From Kitasatospora albolonga (lineage in GTDB: Bacteria > Actinomycetota > Actinomycetes > Streptomycetales > Streptomycetaceae), in contig CP020563.1 in assembly GCA_002082585.1 (NCBI GenBank), positions 6,752,001 to 6,816,000 on the forward strand: a DNA stretch of 64,000 nt. The letters are read 5' to 3'. The notes beneath the pieces were generated by a model. The model was not told the DNA's origin and did no database searches. It saw only the letters and a program-made list of their open reading frames with translations. The translations under genes were made by a program, and so were the position numbers. Of the stretch, positions 9,398 to 17,686 are shown in pieces. The number at the start of each line of letters is the position of its first letter. Position 1 is the first letter of the stretch.

Positions 9398-10620
9398 TTG
9401 TCGCCTCCGTCAGCGTTGAAGTGCGGGTTCTCCCAGATGACCGTGGCGCCCATGCCGAAGCCGACGCACATCGTCGTCAGGCCGTAGCGCACCTCGGGCT
9501 GCTCCTCGAACTGCCGGGCCAGCTGCGTCATGAGCCGGACACCGGAGGAGGCCAGCGGGTGACCGTACGCGATGGCGCCGCCGTACTGGTTGACGCGGGC
9601 GTCGTCGTCGGCGATGCCGTAGTGCTCCAGGAAGGCGAGCACCTGCACGGCGAACGCCTCGTTGATCTCGAAGAGACCGATGTCGTCGATGGTCAGACCG
9701 GCCTGGGCCAGCGCCTTCTCGGTCGCCGGGATCGGGCCGTAGCCCATGACCTCCGGCTCGACGCCCGCGAAGGCGTACGAGACCAGGCGCATCTTGACCG
9801 GGAGGCCCAGCTCGCGGGCGACGTCCTCGGCGGCGAGCAGCGAGGCGGTGGCGCCGTCGTTGAGACCCGCGGCGTTACCGGCCGTCACCCGGCCGTGGGC
9901 GCGGAACGGGGTCTTCAGACCCGCCAGCGACTCCATCGTGGTGCCCGGGCGCATCGGCTCGTCGGCGGTGACCAGGCCCCAGCCCGTCTCGCCCGCCTCG
10001 GCGTTGGTGCGGCGCACCGATACCGGTACCAGGTCCTGCTGGATCTTGCCGTTGGCGTACGCCTTGGCGGCCTTCTCCTGCGAGCGCACCGCGTAGGCGT
10101 CGGCGCGCTCCTTGGTGATCGTGGGGTAGCGGTCGTGCAGGTTCTCCGCCGTCATGCCCATGAACAGGGCGGACTCGTCGACCAGCTTCTCCGACACGAA
10201 CCGCGGGTTCGGGTCGACGCCCTCACCCATCGGGTGGCGGCCCATGTGCTCGACGCCACCGGCCACGACGACGTCGTACGCGCCGAAGGCGATGGAACCG
10301 GCCGTCGAGGTGACGGCGGTCAGCGCGCCCGCGCACATGCGGTCGATCGAGTAGCCGGGGACGGACTGCGGCAGACCGGCCAGGATTCCGGCGGTACGGC
10401 CGAGGGTGAGGCCCTGGTCGCCGATCTGAGTGGTCGCGGCGATGGCGACCTCGTCGATCTTCTTGGGGTCCAGGTCCGGGTTGCGGCGCAGCAGCTCCCG
10501 GATGGCCTTCACGACGAGATCGTCGGCGCGGGTCTCGTGGTAGATGCCCTTCGGGCCCGCCTTGCCGAACGGGGTGCGGACGCCGTCGACGAAGACGACG
10601 TCCCGGATGGTACGAGGCAC
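9394..10620 (-). CDS. fadA: Acetyl-CoA C-acyltransferase (thiolase)
   Basis: 408 residues. I place the start at GTG 10620 because GGAGGAGAG lies just upstream and the protein then begins with the normal thiolase opening PRTIRDVVFVDGVRTPFGK; an upstream in-frame start would add an unrelated tail. Thiolase features: nucleophilic Cys in SIDRMCAGALTAV, NEAFAVQ, GGAIAYGHPLASSG, and the C-terminal CVGFGMGA active Cys. It performs the thiolytic last step of beta-oxidation and is coupled to fadJ downstream. A candidate operator lies 70-90 bases upstream. Confidence 0.93.
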   Translation of the reverse strand: MPRTIRDVVFVDGVRTPFGKAGPKGIYHETRADDLVVKAIRELLRRNPDLDPKKIDEVAIAATTQIGDQGLTLGRTAGILAGLPQSVPGYSIDRMCAGALTAVTSTAGSIAFGAYDVVVAGGVEHMGRHPMGEGVDPNPRFVSEKLVDESALFMGMTAENLHDRYPTITKERADAYAVRSQEKAAKAYANGKIQQDLVPVSVRRTNAEAGETGWGLVTADEPMRPGTTMESLAGLKTPFRAHGRVTAGNAAGLNDGATASLLAAEDVARELGLPVKMRLVSYAFAGVEPEVMGYGPIPATEKALAQAGLTIDDIGLFEINEAFAVQVLAFLEHYGIADDDARVNQYGGAIAYGHPLASSGVRLMTQLARQFEEQPEVRYGLTTMCVGFGMGATVIWENPHFNADGGDK

Positions 10621-10877
10621 GATGGCTCTCCTCCAGGGTGCGGGATGGCACTGCTGCGGGGCACGCCCGTGGGGCGCGCCGCCTGCCCTCATGCTACTTG
10701 CGGGTAACCAGACTGCCCACCCCTCGTGGCCGGAGCGTCGAAGGTCACATCGCCCGGGTGCCCGTACGGGCGTGCGTCAGGCGGAGGAAGCGGCTCCGAA
10801 CCTGGCGTGATTTCGACCATCGGTTCGGTCCGCGAACAGGGCTCGCGGAGGAGCCGAACGGTTCCGGACAACGGAAA
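10621..10877. other. Intergenic region upstream of fadA
   Basis: About 300 bases separate fadA from rnd. Besides the rnd terminator recorded separately, the only patterned element I see is GCTACTTGCGGGTAACC at 10693-10709, an imperfect dyad (TACT...GTAA) with the look of a TetR-type operator, positioned where fadA promoter control would be expected. I see no credible small gene; Gly/Ala-rich open frames here are coding shadows of rnd or high-GC noise. Confidence 0.35.
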
Positions 10878-10900
10878 ACCCCCGGCCGGTGACCGGGGGT
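10878..10900 (-). terminator. rnd: Rho-independent terminator of rnd
   Basis: Seven-bp G/C stem (CCCCCGG/CCGGGGG) with a 7-base loop, immediately followed on the minus strand by TTTT. It sits 25 bases after the rnd stop. Confidence 0.85.
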
Positions 10901-10924
10901 GTCCGAGGAGTGAGGGGGGTCGGC

Positions 10925-12199
10925 TCAGGCGCTGGTGTCGAGTGCCCGGACCAGCAGCGGGCCGACCTGGGTGATCTGCCAGTGCCGGGCCCCGTACGCC
11001 GCGAGCGTGTCCTCCACCGCGCTCGGCGTCAGGATCTTCGGCGGCTCCCAGCAGACCCGGCGCACGGTGTCCGGGGTGATCAGGTTCTCCTGGGGCATGT
11101 GGAGCCGCTCGGCCAGCTCGGAGACGGCCGTACGGGCGGCCGAGAGCCGGGCCGCCGCCGCCGGGTCCTTGTCGGCCCAGGAGCGCGGGGGCGGCGGCCC
11201 GGCCGGCTGCTGGCCCGGCTGCGGCAGCTCCGACTCCGGCAGCGCCTTGGCCCGCTCCACCGCCGCCTGCCACTGCTCCAGCTGACGGCGGCCCATCCGG
11301 TGGCCGAATCCCGGCAGGGCGCTCAGCGCCGTGACGTTGGCGGGCAGCGCGAGGGCGGCCTCCACGATCGCGGCGTCGCCCAGCACCTTGCCGGGGGAGA
11401 TGTCACGCCGCTGGGCCACCTGGTCCCGGGCGTTCCACAGCTCGCGGACGACCGCCATCTGACGGCGCCTGCGGACCTTGTGCATGCCCGAGGTGCGGCG
11501 CCAGGGGTCCTTGCGCGGCGGGGCGGGCGGCGCCGAGGCGATGGCCTCGAACTCCTCCCGGGCCCATTCCAGCTTCCCCTGCCGCTCCAGCTCCTCCTCC
11601 AGCGCGTCGCGCAGGTCGATCAGGAGCTCCACGTCGAGCGCGGCGTAGCGCAGCCAGGGCTCGGGCAGCGGGCGGGTGGACCAGTCGACCGCGGAGTGGC
11701 CCTTCTCCAGGGCGTAACCGAGGACGTTCTCGACCATGGCGCCGAGGCCGACGCGCGGGAAGCCCGCGAGGCGTCCGGCCAGCTCCGTGTCGAAGAGCGA
11801 GGTGGGGGCCATGCCTATGTCCCGCAGACAGGGCAGGTCCTGGGTGGCGGCGTGCAGAATCCACTCGGAGCCGGACAGGGCGGTGGACAGGCCCGAGAGG
11901 TCGGGGCAGCCGACCGGGTCGACCAGGGCGCTGCCCGCGCCGTCACGGCGCAGCTGTACGAGGTAGGCGCGCTGGCCGTAGCGGTAGCCGGAGGCGCGCT
12001 CGGCGTCGACGGCCACCGGTCCGGTGCCGCGGGCGAAGGCCGCGATCACCCGGGCGAGGGCGTCGTCGGAGGCCACCACCGGGGGAATGCCCTCGCGCGG
12101 TTCGAGCAAGGGGATCGGCGCCGGGGCGACGTCGTCCGGGGGAGCGCCCCCGGTGGTTCGCAGTGAACTGTCTGCTGCGGTCTCTTGGGCGTCGGTCAC
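10925..12199 (-). CDS. rnd: Ribonuclease D with HRDC domain
   Basis: 424 residues from ATG 12199. A DEDDy 3'-5' exonuclease domain shows the catalytic set: D65/E67 in VAVDAERASG, the Asp in HAATQDLP, DTELAGRL, and YAALD with the tyrosine of the DEDDy subclass. An HRDC nucleic-acid-binding domain follows (about 230-330), then a Pro/Gln-rich linker and an additional helical segment. It trims 3' ends of structured RNAs. Its start lies just beyond a long palindrome that separates it from whiI. Confidence 0.9.
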   Translation of the reverse strand: MTDAQETAADSSLRTTGGAPPDDVAPAPIPLLEPREGIPPVVASDDALARVIAAFARGTGPVAVDAERASGYRYGQRAYLVQLRRDGAGSALVDPVGCPDLSGLSTALSGSEWILHAATQDLPCLRDIGMAPTSLFDTELAGRLAGFPRVGLGAMVENVLGYALEKGHSAVDWSTRPLPEPWLRYAALDVELLIDLRDALEEELERQGKLEWAREEFEAIASAPPAPPRKDPWRRTSGMHKVRRRRQMAVVRELWNARDQVAQRRDISPGKVLGDAAIVEAALALPANVTALSALPGFGHRMGRRQLEQWQAAVERAKALPESELPQPGQQPAGPPPPRSWADKDPAAAARLSAARTAVSELAERLHMPQENLITPDTVRRVCWEPPKILTPSAVEDTLAAYGARHWQITQVGPLLVRALDTSA

Positions 12200-12225
12200 A
12201 CGTCAAGGGTATCTGTGTATACGCG

Positions 12226-12259
12226 CCACCCGTCGACGGAACGTTCCGTCGACGGGTGG
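12226..12259. terminator. Perfect 34-bp palindrome, probable whiI terminator
   Basis: A 17-bp arm and its exact complement meet with no spacer (centre near 12242), 54 bases after the whiI stop and 27 bases before the rnd start. The outer sequence (ATACGCG on the left, CGCGTAT on the right) extends the pairing after a short bulge. It is much longer than a typical operator. I read it as a whiI terminator that also insulates rnd. Confidence 0.65.
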
Positions 12260-12312
12260 CCATGCGCGTATTCCAGCCGGAGCCGCATCGGTGCACGTCC
12301 GGCGGGGTGGGA

Positions 12313-12975
12313 TCAGTGGATGATGCCCGTCCGCAGGGCGACGGCGACCATTCCGGCGCGGTCTCCGGTGCCGAGCTTGCGGGCGATGCGGGCGAGGTGG
12401 GACTTGACGGTCAGGGCGGAGAGGCCCATCGAGACGCCGATGGCCTTGTTGGACTGGCCTTCGGCGACCAGGCGGAGCACCTCCACCTCGCGGCCGGACA
12501 GTTCGCGGTAGCCGCCCGGGTGGCTCGGGGAGCCGGGGGGCCGGCGGTGCATCCGGGCGGCGTTGGCGCCGATGGGGGCGACGCCGGGGCGGGTGGGGTG
12601 GCCGATGTTGGTTCGGGTGCCGGTGACGACGTACCCCTTCACGCCGCCCGCGAGGGCGTTGCGAACGGCGCCGATGTCGTCGGCGGCGGAGAGGGCGAGA
12701 CCGTTCGGCCAGCCTGCGGCGCGGGTCTCGGACAGCAGGGTCAGCCCGGAACCGTCGGGCAGGTGGACGTCGGCAATGCAGATGTCGCGCGGGTTGCCGA
12801 CGCGGGGACGTGCCTCCGCGATGGACGACGCCTCGATGACGTCACGTACTCCGAGGGCCCACAGATGGCGGGTGACGGTGGAACGGACGCGCGGGTCGGC
12901 CACGACGACCATGGCCGTCGGCTTGTTCGGGCGGTAGGCGACCAGGCTTGCGGGCTGCTCAAGGAGAACGGACAC
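12313..12975 (-). CDS. whiI: Atypical NarL/FixJ response regulator of sporulation, WhiI
   Basis: 220 residues from GTG 12975 with AGGAGGCCT upstream. Residues 20-125 are a receiver-like domain. It keeps D69 (IADVHLPDGSG), S96 and K113, but the usual acidic pair near the N-terminus is AD (D27 only), so the phosphorylation pocket is incomplete. Residues 158-215 are a LuxR-type helix-turn-helix (LSGREVEVLRLVAEGQSNKA). WhiI of Streptomyces is a late-sporulation regulator known to be atypical in the pocket and to depend on sigma-WhiG. The gene order (rnd, this gene, DUF3000, hemE) is that of the whiI locus, and a matching promoter is present upstream. Confidence 0.88.
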   Translation of the reverse strand: MSVLLEQPASLVAYRPNKPTAMVVVADPRVRSTVTRHLWALGVRDVIEASSIAEARPRVGNPRDICIADVHLPDGSGLTLLSETRAAGWPNGLALSAADDIGAVRNALAGGVKGYVVTGTRTNIGHPTRPGVAPIGANAARMHRRPPGSPSHPGGYRELSGREVEVLRLVAEGQSNKAIGVSMGLSALTVKSHLARIARKLGTGDRAGMVAVALRTGIIH

Positions 12976-13056
12976 CAGGCCTCCTGGGGGGAGTGGCGGG
13001 ACGGGGCCGGCTCGGGGATGAAGCCGGGGCGAACCGTGCTTGAAGGGTCATTGACC

Positions 13057-13084
13057 TCTTCGGCAGCAGACCCGTCCTCCTTTA
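13057..13084 (-). promoter_or_regulatory. whiI: Candidate sigma-WhiG promoter of whiI
   Basis: On the minus strand TAAA (13084-13081) is followed after exactly 16 bases by GCCGAAGA (13064-13057). The FliA/WhiG-type consensus is TAAA-N15/16-GCCGATAA, so the -35 matches fully and the -10 at six of eight positions. Transcription would begin near 13050, giving a leader of about 75 bases. whiI is a known sigma-WhiG target in Streptomyces coelicolor. Confidence 0.75.
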
Positions 13085-13186
13085 GAGGAAGATCACGATT
13101 TAGTGAGTAACAATTCGGGCAAATAGGACGCGCGATCGATTGTACGAAAAGAGAGTCGGCGTGTGTGCGAAACGGGTGACGTTCTG

Positions 13187-13846
13187 TTACGAAACCTGCG
13201 GACCGCGCCGCTGCGGCAGGGTCACCACCGCCGCGTCCGCCGGGTCCGACGGCGGCAGCCCCGCGATCTGACAGAGCAGATCACCCCAGGCCATCAGGTG
13301 CGACGCCGCGTCCGGCGCCCCGCTCCGCCCCTCGCGCGGCGTCCACGAGGCCCGGATCTCGATCTGGGTCGCCGGACGGCGCGCGGAGAGCGCACCGAAG
13401 TAGTGCGATCCGGCGCGTGTCACCGTCCCCCCGGCTTCCCCGTACGACAATCCGCGCGCGTCCAGCGCCCCGGTCAGCCAGGACCAGCACACCTCCGGCA
13501 GCAGCGGATCGGCGGCCATCTCCGGCTCCAGCTCCGCCCGCACCAGCGTCACCAGCCGGAAGGCGCCCTGCCAGGCGTCGTGCCCCGCCGGATCGTGCAG
13601 CAGGACCAGTCGGCCGTCCGCGAGGTCGTCCTCGCCGTCGACCACCGCCGCCTCCAGGGCGAACGCGTGGGGCGCCAGGCGCTGCGGCGGGCGCGTGGCC
13701 TCCACCTCCAGCTCCGGACGGAGCCGCGCGGAACGCAACGCCTCGACCGCCGTACGGAACGCGGGCGGGACCGGAGGACCCTCCGCACCGCCCTTGCCGT
13801 CAGCGCCATCGGAATGATCGGAGAACTGTCCCTGAGCCGGAGCCAT
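13187..13846 (-). CDS. DUF3000 family protein
   Basis: 219 residues, ATG 13846. The sequence is acidic with no membrane segment or signal peptide. It has a conserved central block (WQGAFRLVTLVRAELEPEM, then WSWLTGALDARGL) that I recognise as the DUF3000 family, restricted to actinobacteria and always next to hemE and whiI-type genes in this genus. The function is unknown. It is divergent from hemE with 92 bases between starts, so the two may share a control region. Confidence 0.8.
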   Translation of the reverse strand: MAPAQGQFSDHSDGADGKGGAEGPPVPPAFRTAVEALRSARLRPELEVEATRPPQRLAPHAFALEAAVVDGEDDLADGRLVLLHDPAGHDAWQGAFRLVTLVRAELEPEMAADPLLPEVCWSWLTGALDARGLSYGEAGGTVTRAGSHYFGALSARRPATQIEIRASWTPREGRSGAPDAASHLMAWGDLLCQIAGLPPSDPADAAVVTLPQRRGPQVS

Positions 13847-13938
13847 GCCGGGAAGAGTAGGCGGAACGCGGGCCTCGCGCAGGGACAGACACCCGTGCGG
13901 CGCCGGGCTCCTTCGCCGTGCGTGCGAAGATTTGGTGC

Positions 13939-15036
13939 GTGAGTGCCAACGAACGCCCTTCGGGCCAGCAGACGACGACCGCCGCCAGCCACGACACCGC
14001 CCGGAGCGCCACCCACGATTCCGCGTTCCTCAAGGCATGCCGGCGCGAACCCGTGCCGCACACGCCGGTCTGGTTCATGCGGCAGGCGGGGCGCTCGCTG
14101 CCCGAGTACCTGAAGGTCCGCGAGGGCATCGCGATGCTCGACTCCTGCATGATGCCGGAGCTGGTCACCGAGATCACGCTCCAGCCCGTACGCCGCCACA
14201 AGGTCGACGCCGCGATCTACTTCAGCGACATCGTCGTCCCCCTGAAGGCCATCGGCATCGACCTCGACATCAAGCCCGGCGTCGGCCCCGTCATCGCCGA
14301 GCCGATCCGCACCCGCGCCGACCTGGCCCGGCTGCGCGACCTGACCCCCGAGGACGTCCCGTACGTCACCGAGGCCATCGGGATGCTCACCGCCGAGCTC
14401 GGCGCCACCCCGCTCATCGGCTTCGCCGGGGCCCCGTTCACCCTCGCCAGCTACCTGGTGGAGGGCGGCCCCTCGCGCAGCCACGAGCGCACCAAGGCCA
14501 TGATGTACGGCGACCCGCAGCTCTGGGCCGACCTCGTGGACCGGCTCGCGGAGATCACCGGCGCCTTCCTCAAGGTCCAGATCGAGGCGGGCGCCTCCGC
14601 CGTCCAGCTCTTCGACTCCTGGGTCGGCGCGCTGGCCCCCGCCGACTACCGCCGCTCGGTGCTCCCCGCCTCCGCGAAGGTCTTCGACGCCGTCGCCCCG
14701 TACGGCGTCCCCCGCATCCACTTCGGCGTCGGCACCGGCGAGCTCCTCGGCCTGCTGGGCGAGGCCGGGGCGGACGTCGTCGGCGTCGACTGGCGCGTCC
14801 CGCTGGACGAGGCCGCCCGCCGCGTCGGCCCCGGCAAGGCGCTCCAGGGCAACCTGGACCCGGCCGTCCTCTTCGCGCCCACCCCGGCCGTCGAGGCCAA
14901 GACCCGCGAGGTGCTGGACGCCGCCGCCGGTCTGGAGGGCCACATCTTCAACCTGGGCCACGGCGTCATGCCGTCGATGGACCCGGACGCGCTGACCCGC
15001 CTCGTGGGTTACGTCCACGAGCAGACCGCGCGCTGA
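13939..15036 (+). CDS. hemE: Uroporphyrinogen decarboxylase
   Basis: 365 residues from GTG 13939 ([10 protein letters not shown]...); an earlier in-frame GTG at 13918 would add only seven residues. Both UroD signatures are present: [16 protein letters not shown] near the N-terminus (substrate Arg residues) and [17 protein letters not shown] at about 163. The C-terminus has the conserved [13 protein letters not shown]. It decarboxylates uroporphyrinogen III to coproporphyrinogen III, the shared step before hemY and hemQ, both encoded about 3 kb downstream. It converges with the next gene, separated by a GC-rich inverted repeat around 15050-15086. Confidence 0.96.
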   Translation: MSANERPSGQQTTTAASHDTARSATHDSAFLKACRREPVPHTPVWFMRQAGRSLPEYLKVREGIAMLDSCMMPELVTEITLQPVRRHKVDAAIYFSDIVVPLKAIGIDLDIKPGVGPVIAEPIRTRADLARLRDLTPEDVPYVTEAIGMLTAELGATPLIGFAGAPFTLASYLVEGGPSRSHERTKAMMYGDPQLWADLVDRLAEITGAFLKVQIEAGASAVQLFDSWVGALAPADYRRSVLPASAKVFDAVAPYGVPRIHFGVGTGELLGLLGEAGADVVGVDWRVPLDEAARRVGPGKALQGNLDPAVLFAPTPAVEAKTREVLDAAAGLEGHIFNLGHGVMPSMDPDALTRLVGYVHEQTAR

Positions 15037-15068
15037 GGCAGCGGGGCCCCGGGGCGTGGGAGAGCAGG

Positions 15069-16457
15069 TCAGCTCCCCGCGCCCCGCACGGCCGCCACCG
15101 TCTTGCGGGCCGCCACCAGCACCGGGTCCCAGACCGGCGAGAACGGCGGGGCGTAGCCCAGGTCCAGCGCCGTCATCTGCTCCACCGTCATCCCGGCCGT
15201 CAGCGCCACCGCCGCCACGTCCACGCGCTTCGCCGACCCCTCGCGGCCCACGATCTGCACCCCGAGCAGCCGCCCCGTACGGTGCTCCGCGATCATCTTC
15301 ACCGTCATCGGCCTCGCCCCCGGGTAGTACCCCGCGCGCTGCGTCGACTCGATGGTCGCCGTGACATAGCGCAGCCCGACGGCCCGGGCGTCCTTCTCCC
15401 GCAGCCCGGTCCGGGCGATCTCCAGGTCGCAGACCTTGCTCACCGCCGTACCGACGACGCCCGGGAACGTGCCGTAGCCGCCGCCGACGTTGGAACCGAT
15501 CACCTGGCCGTGCTTGTTGGCGTGCGTGCCCAGCGCGATGTGGCGGGTCCGGCCCGCCACCAGGTCCAGGACCTCCACGCAGTCGCCGCCCGCCCAGATG
15601 TTCTCGTGGCCCACCGCCCGCATCGCCAGGTCCGTGAGGATGCCGCCGTGCGGCCCCACCGTGAGCCCCGCCTCCCGGGCCAGCCCCGCCTCCGGCTCGA
15701 CGCCGATGCCGAGCACTACCACGTCCGCCGGGTAGCTCCGCTCCTCCGTCGCCACTTCGCGCACCCGGCCGTCCGGACCCGTGCGGATCTCGGTCACCGC
15801 CGCGCCGTTGACCGTGGTGATCCCGAGCCCGTCCATCGCCTCGTGGACGAGCTTCCCCATGTCCGGGTCGAGCGTCGCCATCGGCTGCTCGCCCCGGTTG
15901 AGGACGGTCACCTCGAACCCGTGCTTCAGCATCGCCTCGGCCATCTCGACGCCGATGTACCCGGCGCCCACCACGACCGCCCGCCGTCGCTTCCCGGAGT
16001 CCAGGGCGTCCAGCGAGTCCAGCAGCGCCTGCCCGTCGCCCAGGGTCTGCACCCCGTGCACCCCCGGTGCGCCGATGCCGGGCAGCGAGGGGCGGACCGG
16101 CCGGGCCCCGGTGGCGATGACCAGCTTGTCGAACCCCGTCCAGTAGGCGTCCCCGCTCTCCCGGTCCACCGCCCGCACCCGCTGCCCGGCCACGTCGATC
16201 TCCGTGACCTCGGTGCGCATCCGCAGGTCGATGTCCCGCTCGCGGTGCTCCTCGGGGGTACGGGCGATGAGGTCGTCCCGGTGCTTCACGTCCCCGCTCA
16301 CCCAGTACGGGATGCCGCAGGCGGAGTACGAGGTGAATGCGGTCCGCTCGAAGGCGACGATCTCCAGCTCGTCCGCCCCCTTCAGCCTGCGGGCCTGCGA
16401 CGCGGCGGACATGCCCGCCGCGTCGCCGCCGATGACCACGAGTCGCTCCGCTGCCAT
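15069..16457 (-). CDS. FAD-dependent CoA-disulfide-reductase-like oxidoreductase
   Basis: 462 residues, ATG 16457 with AAAGGGA upstream. N-terminal FAD motif VVIGGDAAGMSAASQARR, a single redox cysteine in SYSACGIPYW (the SxxxCGxPY pattern of CoA-disulfide reductases and NADH oxidases), NAD(P)H motif VVVGAGYIGVEMAEAM, ATGARP and the second FAD motif IWAGGDCVEV. Such enzymes reduce CoA disulfide, per/polysulfides or oxygen. The substrate is not predictable from the motifs. It lies among haem genes but on the opposite strand, so a role in haem synthesis is not implied. Confidence 0.85.
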   Translation of the reverse strand: MAAERLVVIGGDAAGMSAASQARRLKGADELEIVAFERTAFTSYSACGIPYWVSGDVKHRDDLIARTPEEHRERDIDLRMRTEVTEIDVAGQRVRAVDRESGDAYWTGFDKLVIATGARPVRPSLPGIGAPGVHGVQTLGDGQALLDSLDALDSGKRRRAVVVGAGYIGVEMAEAMLKHGFEVTVLNRGEQPMATLDPDMGKLVHEAMDGLGITTVNGAAVTEIRTGPDGRVREVATEERSYPADVVVLGIGVEPEAGLAREAGLTVGPHGGILTDLAMRAVGHENIWAGGDCVEVLDLVAGRTRHIALGTHANKHGQVIGSNVGGGYGTFPGVVGTAVSKVCDLEIARTGLREKDARAVGLRYVTATIESTQRAGYYPGARPMTVKMIAEHRTGRLLGVQIVGREGSAKRVDVAAVALTAGMTVEQMTALDLGYAPPFSPVWDPVLVAARKTVAAVRGAGS

Positions 16458-16546
16458 TGTCCGGGTCCCTTTCGCCGTACGAGCCGTAGCCGCACACGCG
16501 GTACGAGCCGCCCGTACGAGCCGTCAGGGGGCCCACGCTACGGCGC

Positions 16547-17560
16547 TCAGGAGGACGGCGTGCCCCCGGCCTCCTCCGCCCGCACCACCGGGGGAGCCGT
16601 ACGGCCCGCCCGCCGGGCGCGCAGCACCCGCCACACCACCAGCAGCAGCGCCGCCGTGGCCAGGAACGGGGCCGAGGCGCCGATCGCCACCGCGATCCAC
16701 CGGAGCGTCGTCACGAACGCGTCCCAGCCGCCGCCCAGCGCGTCCAGGAACCCCGGGCCGTCGTCCTCCCGGTCCCGGCCCGGCGCGTCCGGCTCGGACA
16801 GGTCCAGCGTGATCGTCGCCATCGTGGTGCGGTCTTTCAGCCCCGCCTGCTGGGCCAGCAGCGACTCCAGATCGGCCTGACGGCTGCTCAGCTCGCCCTC
16901 CAGGGTGACGACATCGGTGAGCTTCTCCGCCTTGTCCATCAGCGTCCGCACCCGCTTCACGCTCGCCCGCTGCGTGGCGATCCGGCTCTCCACGTCGACG
17001 ACCTTGTCGGTGACGTCCTTGGCGTTCGAGGAGCGGGAGAGCAGCTTCCCGGAGCCGGTGAGCGTACGCAGCACCTCCTGGTAGCTCTCCTGCGGCACCC
17101 GCAGCACGAGATGCGAGAACTCGTGCTCGTCGTCGACCCGCTCGGTGGTCTCGGTCGCCACCAGGCCCCCGCTCGCCTCGACCGCGCTCCGGGCGGCGGC
17201 CGCCGCCTTCGGCACGCTCTTGACCTCCACGGCGAGCTCGGTCGTACGGATCACATGGGTGCCCGCGGCCCCCGGCTTCGGTGCCTTGCCCTGCTGGTCC
17301 GCGCCCTTCCCCCCGTCCGCCGGGGCGGCGGACGCCGCCGAGGCGCCCGGAGCGCCCTGCCGGTCCGCGAACCCTTCCGGCGCGCCCGCCTTGAGGTCGT
17401 GCTGCCCCGCGTCGGACGCGCTCTCGTCGCCCGCCGCGCAGCCCCCGGCGAGCAGCACCGCGCCGAGCGCCCCGGCCGCCACGGCGGCGCGGAGACGGGA
17501 GCGGCGGTGGTGGGCCGCGCGCGGCGGGCGGGCGGGGAATCGATCGGTACCGCTGGTCAT
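16547..17560 (-). CDS. DUF4349 domain lipoprotein
   Basis: 337 residues. I choose ATG 17560 because GGGGGGA precedes it and the protein then begins with a twin-Arg/basic region, hydrophobic helix and lipobox LAGGC. An upstream in-frame ATG at 17692 would overlap the divergent hemY start. After an Ala/Gly/Lys linker, a DUF4349 domain (about 115-280) includes a coiled-coil heptad region (KRVRTLMDKAEKLTDV...ELSSRQADLESLLAQQAGL). A C-terminal transmembrane helix follows (ASAPFLATAALLLVVWRVL). It would be anchored at both ends in the membrane. Function unknown. Confidence 0.82.
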   Translation of the reverse strand: MTSGTDRFPARPPRAAHHRRSRLRAAVAAGALGAVLLAGGCAAGDESASDAGQHDLKAGAPEGFADRQGAPGASAASAAPADGGKGADQQGKAPKPGAAGTHVIRTTELAVEVKSVPKAAAAARSAVEASGGLVATETTERVDDEHEFSHLVLRVPQESYQEVLRTLTGSGKLLSRSSNAKDVTDKVVDVESRIATQRASVKRVRTLMDKAEKLTDVVTLEGELSSRQADLESLLAQQAGLKDRTTMATITLDLSEPDAPGRDREDDGPGFLDALGGGWDAFVTTLRWIAVAIGASAPFLATAALLLVVWRVLRARRAGRTAPPVVRAEEAGGTPSS

Positions 17561-17686
17561 AACAGGTCCCCCCTGGACTCTCGTTGACAGTGCCGATTCG
17601 ACGCGGGCCTGCCCGGACCGGTTTCCGGCCGGGGGTTTCGAAGTGGTCACGGCCGGGACCCGGCGGAGGTTTGAGAGAGTGGACCC

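Noticed and set aside
10689..11273. Gly/Ala-rich frame at the end of rnd
   Set aside because: Overlaps rnd in another frame on the same strand and has no ribosome site; an rnd terminator lies inside it.
15050..15086. Strong terminator between hemE and the convergent flavoenzyme gene
   Set aside because: Pairing is interrupted and overlaps the coding end of the flavoenzyme gene; too weak to list as a feature.
16477..16523. Three copies of GTACGAGCCG upstream of the CoA-disulfide-reductase-like gene
   Set aside because: Short, irregularly spaced, and such GTAC-containing words are common in this DNA; too weak to call an operator array.
13845..16880. Long plus-strand frame covering hemE and the CoA-disulfide-reductase-like gene
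   Set aside because: It is the wrong frame of hemE followed by the antisense of the next genes; no motif, and hemE has both UroD signatures.
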